Below, one piece after another: positions 40,201-41,252 of a stretch of DNA of 41,252 bases. The first letter of the stretch is position 1; every line of letters begins with the position of its first letter. A program made the translations under genes and the position numbers. The notes below the pieces were generated by a model. That model saw only the letters and a program-made list of their open reading frames with translations, was not told the origin of the DNA and ran no database searches. Where the stretch lies: the NCBI GenBank assembly GCA_017963805.1, contig JAGCTE010000026.1, positions 1 to 41,252 on the forward strand. Direction: 5' to 3'. The DNA is from a bacterium (GTDB taxonomy: Bacteria > Auribacterota > UBA3054).

Positions 40201-41252
40201 GGAATTCGGAACGAATTTCGTGCGCGGCATGCTCATGGACGCCAAGCCGAAAAACATCGAGGATCTCATTAGGATATCCGGTCTTTCCCATGGCACCAAC
40301 GTCTGGCTCGACAACGCCCAGTCCCTCATCACCAACCTGAAGCTGACGCTCAGCGACGTCATTTGCACCAGAGACGACATAATGCTCTATCTGAAGGGCA
40401 GGGGCATGGAGCCCTTCCACGCCTTCAAGATCATGGAGAGCGTCAGGAAGGGCAGGGGACTGAAGCCCGAGGACGAAGAGGCCATGGGCAAGGTGAAGGT
40501 GCCTGACTGGTACGTCGATTCCTGCAAGAAGATCAAATACATGTTCCCGAAGGCCCACGCCGTGGCTTACGTTTTGAACGCCGCCAGGATCGCATACTGC
40601 AAGGTGCACTACCCACTTGCCTTCTACGCGACGTATTTCTCCATCAAGCGCGACCATTTGAACTCCACCCTGGTCTCCAAAGGCCTGAAGGCCGTCCGCC
40701 AGGAGCTCTACTCTCTCAGAAACAAAGGCAAGGACGCGACCGCCAACGACCAGGTCTCCATAGAAATTCTCGAACTGGCCCAGGAAATGTGGGCCAGAGG
40801 CTTCGAGATGCTGCCCCTTGACATCTACAAGTCCCATCCCACCAAGTGTCTTATAAAAGACGGCAAGATCCTGCCGCCTCTTAACTCCATCCCGGGGCTG
40901 AGCGAGGCCGTGGCCGCCAGTATCGCAAAGGCCAGGGAGGAAGTCGGCACCTTCTCCAACCAGGAGGAATTCCAGCGCTTGGTGGGCTGCAATTCCACGC
41001 TTCTTTCGGCCATGCAGAAAGACGGGCTTCTGGGCGACATGCCGGAAAGCAGCCAGACGGACTTCTTCTCCATGTTCTCAAGCGAGGAGCCGAAAAAAGT
41101 CGAGGAGCCCGCGCCAATTGCCAAGGACGAAAAAGAGATTTACGTAAAGCCCAACACCCTGACTCCCAAAGCGGAGCCGAAATCCGCTCCCGCTCCGGAG
41201 CCGCCTCCTGCTCCCAAAGAGGAGCCTTCTTCCGAGCCGGAACTCGACACCC
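37238..41252 (+). CDS. polC: DNA polymerase III alpha subunit, PolC-type, lacking the exonuclease insertion (3' end beyond window)
   Basis: 1338 codons are visible and the frame is still open. An N-terminal region (about 1-215, with a charged coiled segment) precedes an OB domain (about 216-330) and a PHP domain starting VELHAHTKMSSMDAL. Polymerase motifs are SDGYIVGSRGSVGSSFVAFL, zinc-site CPKC/CPVC, PDIDLNFAGEY (about 803), RAGTIATLQSKTAYGF, RTTGQHPGGMI, LLKLDILGHD, GTLGIPEFGT and MFPKAHAVAYVL. In Bacillus-type PolC a DEDD exonuclease with DVETTGL interrupts PHP; here FGVEGYL and HIILYAKN are only about 40 residues apart and no such motif appears. The usual end (LGDMPESSQTDFF) is followed by a Pro/Glu/Ala-rich extension running off the window. 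Confidence 0.93.
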   Translation, partial: MKSYLFVNPSDLFGSLPLKGSATSFLKPGDLRLGIDDDTHIWELELPLTALPEDKSWAELVLALEQSLGKMLSALPQEGRPRILLIPLYEKGSAPSPLEFFRVHFKEIMNYAFAMCGHKAALIEQHHVLEDGGDVLLEVDGELTAKEAEGALVDAKLTELLGVCLGFAGKVKIVPGDFSSEHDLEKEKEEAERAAKIAKQKEEQEKIVYGDGAIPSKFAPVPIRSLYEREGGRQKVLVEGKVFSYANEESERRPNTALLTDGDSAVNVKIFKMPKWGSQEKIPVGDIKEGEWLKVLGTLDLDQRSGELFLRAETILRSDDPTPPETSAEHRVELHAHTKMSSMDALTEVNDLIARAKFWGHPAVGVTDHGNVHIYPDAYKQAKKLGIRLLFGVEGYLCNIPSAELKKRLESKNSGGMSKQEAGDIKANTFHIILYAKNRLGLHNIYDLVSVSHTEYFYSHPLIPRDILEQYREGLVIGGACVAGELFDLVLKGDAGIIDEHTFEERFSEAQKLYDYFEIQPLGNNVFLKSKVEYPKIKSNDDLVRLNKKIVELGEKYAKPVCATCDVHILEEKDALARKILQVGQGYDDETEAPLYFRSTDKMLEEFSYLGEEKAREIVITNTNKIAESLEDLQPIPDGFHPPKVENAEQRLRDLCYGKLHAVYGETPHKIPLMRLEREIGSIIENHYADLYMLAQMLVQKSLSDGYIVGSRGSVGSSFVAFLSGITEVNSLPAHYVCPKCHKTEFVGYDDEGEQREKPLDGITQKIGIDLPMRKCPVCGENMGRFGFDIPFETFVGYKGDKTPDIDLNFAGEYQSQAHRYTEKLFGIENVYRAGTIATLQSKTAYGFVMKYLDETGLKMPAAMKEYVIFQLVGVKRTTGQHPGGMIILPKGELITDFCPVQYPADRKDAQNKITHFDYHKMESQLLKLDILGHDVPTQIKLLSDYLGSDVTKLELNDPAMLSLFTSVEALKVKPEDIDSQTGTLGIPEFGTNFVRGMLMDAKPKNIEDLIRISGLSHGTNVWLDNAQSLITNLKLTLSDVICTRDDIMLYLKGRGMEPFHAFKIMESVRKGRGLKPEDEEAMGKVKVPDWYVDSCKKIKYMFPKAHAVAYVLNAARIAYCKVHYPLAFYATYFSIKRDHLNSTLVSKGLKAVRQELYSLRNKGKDATANDQVSIEILELAQEMWARGFEMLPLDIYKSHPTKCLIKDGKILPPLNSIPGLSEAVAASIAKAREEVGTFSNQEEFQRLVGCNSTLLSAMQKDGLLGDMPESSQTDFFSMFSSEEPKKVEEPAPIAKDEKEIYVKPNTLTPKAEPKSAPAPEPPPAPKEEPSSEPELDT

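Noticed and set aside
37490..40837. Long open frames on the strand opposite polC
   Set aside because: They are shadows of the GC-rich polC coding sequence: no homology, no ribosome sites, and the plus-strand frame matches PolC throughout.

Overview
The window looks like part of the chromosome of an anaerobic bacterium of the PVC group, probably Kiritimatiellota or Lentisphaerota from a gut. This is inferred from four things: rubrerythrin and many flavoproteins; an anaerobe-type biotin synthase; a secreted protein carrying a 'PRWPWEGKVDIDY' segment of a kind I remember from that group; and a PEP-CTERM-like anchor. Genes stop with TAA, TGA and TAG, so the standard bacterial code applies. No rRNA, tRNA, CRISPR, integrase or transposase was seen.

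Layout. (1) 1-7546, plus strand, GC-rich: a run of small redox and stress genes. It holds a broken cupin gene, a flavodoxin, a remnant flavoprotein start overlapping a short (UvrA2-like) uvrA, rubrerythrin, a flavin reductase, two Cys-rich FMN reductase-like proteins, an ABM-domain lipoprotein, a SnoaL-hotdog fusion and a glutathione peroxidase. (2) 7547-14678: an inserted-looking block on the minus strand. A LysR regulator is followed by metY, a cystathionine gamma-synthase/lyase gene, an mccA-like gene, thiM, a thiamine-binding protein gene and thiE, nearly all touching or overlapping. The block is flanked by two copies of the 5' end of a metallo-beta-lactamase lipoprotein gene; the left copy is truncated and the right copy is intact. 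(3) 14679-17273: the MBL lipoprotein, a lone bioB and a phd-doc toxin-antitoxin pair with a promoter/operator that can be read clearly.

(4) 17311-22741: an AT-rich operon of exported proteins of unknown function, called here P (PKD-like plus a cysteine-hydrolase-like domain, split over two overlapping genes), W, T and S. (5) 22758-25129: a GC-rich operon of DUF4186, DUF1653, macro-domain hydrolase and D-2-hydroxyacid dehydrogenase genes, followed by a decayed second macro-domain tail. (6) 25610-27982: a large secreted beta-helix (Cthe_2159-like) protein with a PEP-CTERM-like anchor and a second signal-like segment in its middle. (7) 28118-32433: a tandem array of six full-length exported paralogues of about 200 residues, plus two deletion remnants. 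(8) 32607-37097: a second, rearranged copy of the exported cassette in the order S-T-P-W, lying between two nearly identical terminators. (9) 37238 to the end: PolC-type DNA polymerase III alpha without the usual exonuclease insertion and with a Pro/Glu-rich C-terminal extension that runs off the window.

The most novel content is the twice-occurring, reordered P/W/T/S cassette surrounding the paralogue array. Every member carries an export signal and the genes are translationally coupled, so they probably make an envelope or secreted assembly. Their function cannot be read from sequence alone.
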